DNA from: Candidatus Levyibacteriota bacterium
Lineage (GTDB): Bacteria; Patescibacteria; Microgenomatia; Levybacterales; UBA12049
Length of the DNA stretch: 13,621 bases
Assembly (NCBI GenBank): GCA_003173915.1
Contig: PPGL01000002.1
Span: 1 to 13,621 of the forward strand
Direction: 5' to 3'
How positions within the stretch are numbered: position 1 is the stretch's first letter; each line of letters begins with the position of its first letter. This document shows, one piece after another, positions 13,058 through 13,621 of this stretch. Both the position numbers and the translations under genes were made by a program. Below the pieces are notes generated by a model. It was not told where the DNA came from. It saw only the letters and a program-made list of their open reading frames with translations, and did no database searches.

Positions 13058-13621
13058 ATGACAGATGTTTATGCAGAGATAGCTCCTGCTCGGTTGACAC
13101 CACAGGAGTCACAAGCGCAACAAGAGAGAAAAATTAAAAATTACCAATCATTTTTGGATAAAGAAGAGCAAGACGAAAGAGAGGGACGGGTAGTGCCTCC
13201 AGATAAGGCGTTTAATCCCGAGCTGTTAAGGCGGTTAGGTATTCAAAGAACCGATTTGAGTTTTTCATTTTCTCAGCAGACACAAGATGCAATGAGAAAG
13301 CAAGAACAAATTCAGTTGCGAATGAAAGACGTAAAAACACTGAAGGATGCACAACAAACAGGTTTGGAAAATCTCCAGAGACTCATGGATAGACTTGCCC
13401 AAGGAGAAAAAGGCCCAACACTGTACGCAGATATAAATACTGTATCAGTTAGGTTGCAAACAGTTGTGGATGCATTAAGAAAGATTACCGATGCTGCCGT
13501 GAATGGAAGAATTACTGATCGACAGGCACAAGCATACCCGCAATTTTTGCAAGCACTACTTAATAGTGTAGATGCGTCAAAACTTCCTCCCGACTTTGAT
13601 GCGAGAGTAAAAGAGCTGATG
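13058..13621 (+). CDS. Unknown helical, Gln-rich protein (3' end outside window)
   Basis: This open frame of 188 codons runs off the window end without a stop. I do not recognise a family. The protein starts MTDVYAEIAPARLTPQESQ. It is hydrophilic, rich in Gln, Asp, Lys and Arg, has no signal peptide or membrane helix in the visible part, and is predicted mostly helical with coiled-coil-like stretches around residues 75-115 and 125-150. PPDKAFNPELLRRLGIQRTD (47-66) marks a break between a charged N-terminal helix and the rest. The start is firm: a TTGACA/TATGCT promoter and AAGGAG with 7-nt spacing precede it. It is divergent from the winged-helix regulator and shares its upstream region, so shared control is possible. 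Cytoplasmic location is an inference. Confidence 0.8.
   Translation, partial: MTDVYAEIAPARLTPQESQAQQERKIKNYQSFLDKEEQDEREGRVVPPDKAFNPELLRRLGIQRTDLSFSFSQQTQDAMRKQEQIQLRMKDVKTLKDAQQTGLENLQRLMDRLAQGEKGPTLYADINTVSVRLQTVVDALRKITDAAVNGRITDRQAQAYPQFLQALLNSVDASKLPPDFDARVKELM

Noticed and set aside
1..13621. CRISPR arrays, tRNA/rRNA genes, insertion sequences
   Set aside because: No regularly spaced repeats, tRNA-like cloverleaf, rRNA segment, transposase or terminal inverted repeats were seen on reading both strands.

Overview
The window reads as a piece of the chromosome of a Candidate Phyla Radiation (Patescibacteria) bacterium, probably of the Microgenomates type. This placement is an inference. 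It rests on low GC, very tight packing, a standard stop-codon set (mostly TAA/TAG), and above all a CPR/Gram-positive style type IV secretion (T4SS) or pilus locus built from PrgI, a TraC-like protein, VirB4 and several short two-helix pilins. No ribosomal marker is present to settle the lineage.

Layout. (1) dnaN (34-1137, +) opens the window and converges, with overlapping stop codons, on the secretion locus. (2) A minus-strand operon runs from 8767 down to 1134: prgI, a TraC-like gene, the virB4 ATPase, a very large membrane-anchored cell-wall enzyme (1189 aa; a dead and an intact HExxH domain plus a C-terminal CHAP domain), and a small anchored Ig-like protein. (3) A plus-strand membrane metalloprotease of M50 type (8852-9511) is divergent from prgI and abuts the next block stop-to-stop. 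(4) A minus-strand block (11532 down to 9512) holds four T4SS pilin-like proteins; the first-transcribed one is a Cys-rich long form. (5) Upstream of these lies a minus-strand regulator (12914 down to 11574) with a degenerate NTPase core and an OmpR-type winged helix. (6) Divergent from it, a plus-strand gene of unknown function (13058 onward) runs off the window.

How they may work together. VirB4 would power assembly of a pilus or channel made of the small two-helix proteins. PrgI and the TraC-like protein would form the inner-membrane platform. The large CHAP/zinc-protease protein would open the peptidoglycan, the VirB1-like job. The winged-helix protein is the natural candidate to control the pilin genes; an element of GCATA repeats lies over the pilin-block promoter directly downstream of it. 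No relaxase, VirD4 coupling protein or multi-spanning VirB6 is seen here, so DNA transfer is not implied by this window.

Gene expression. Six genes have a TAnnnT -10 box exactly 6 nt upstream of the ATG, which predicts leaderless mRNAs. Two other genes carry strong Shine-Dalgarno sequences, so both modes of initiation seem to coexist. The -10 boxes also decide several start codons, which I have moved downstream of the longest possible ORF.
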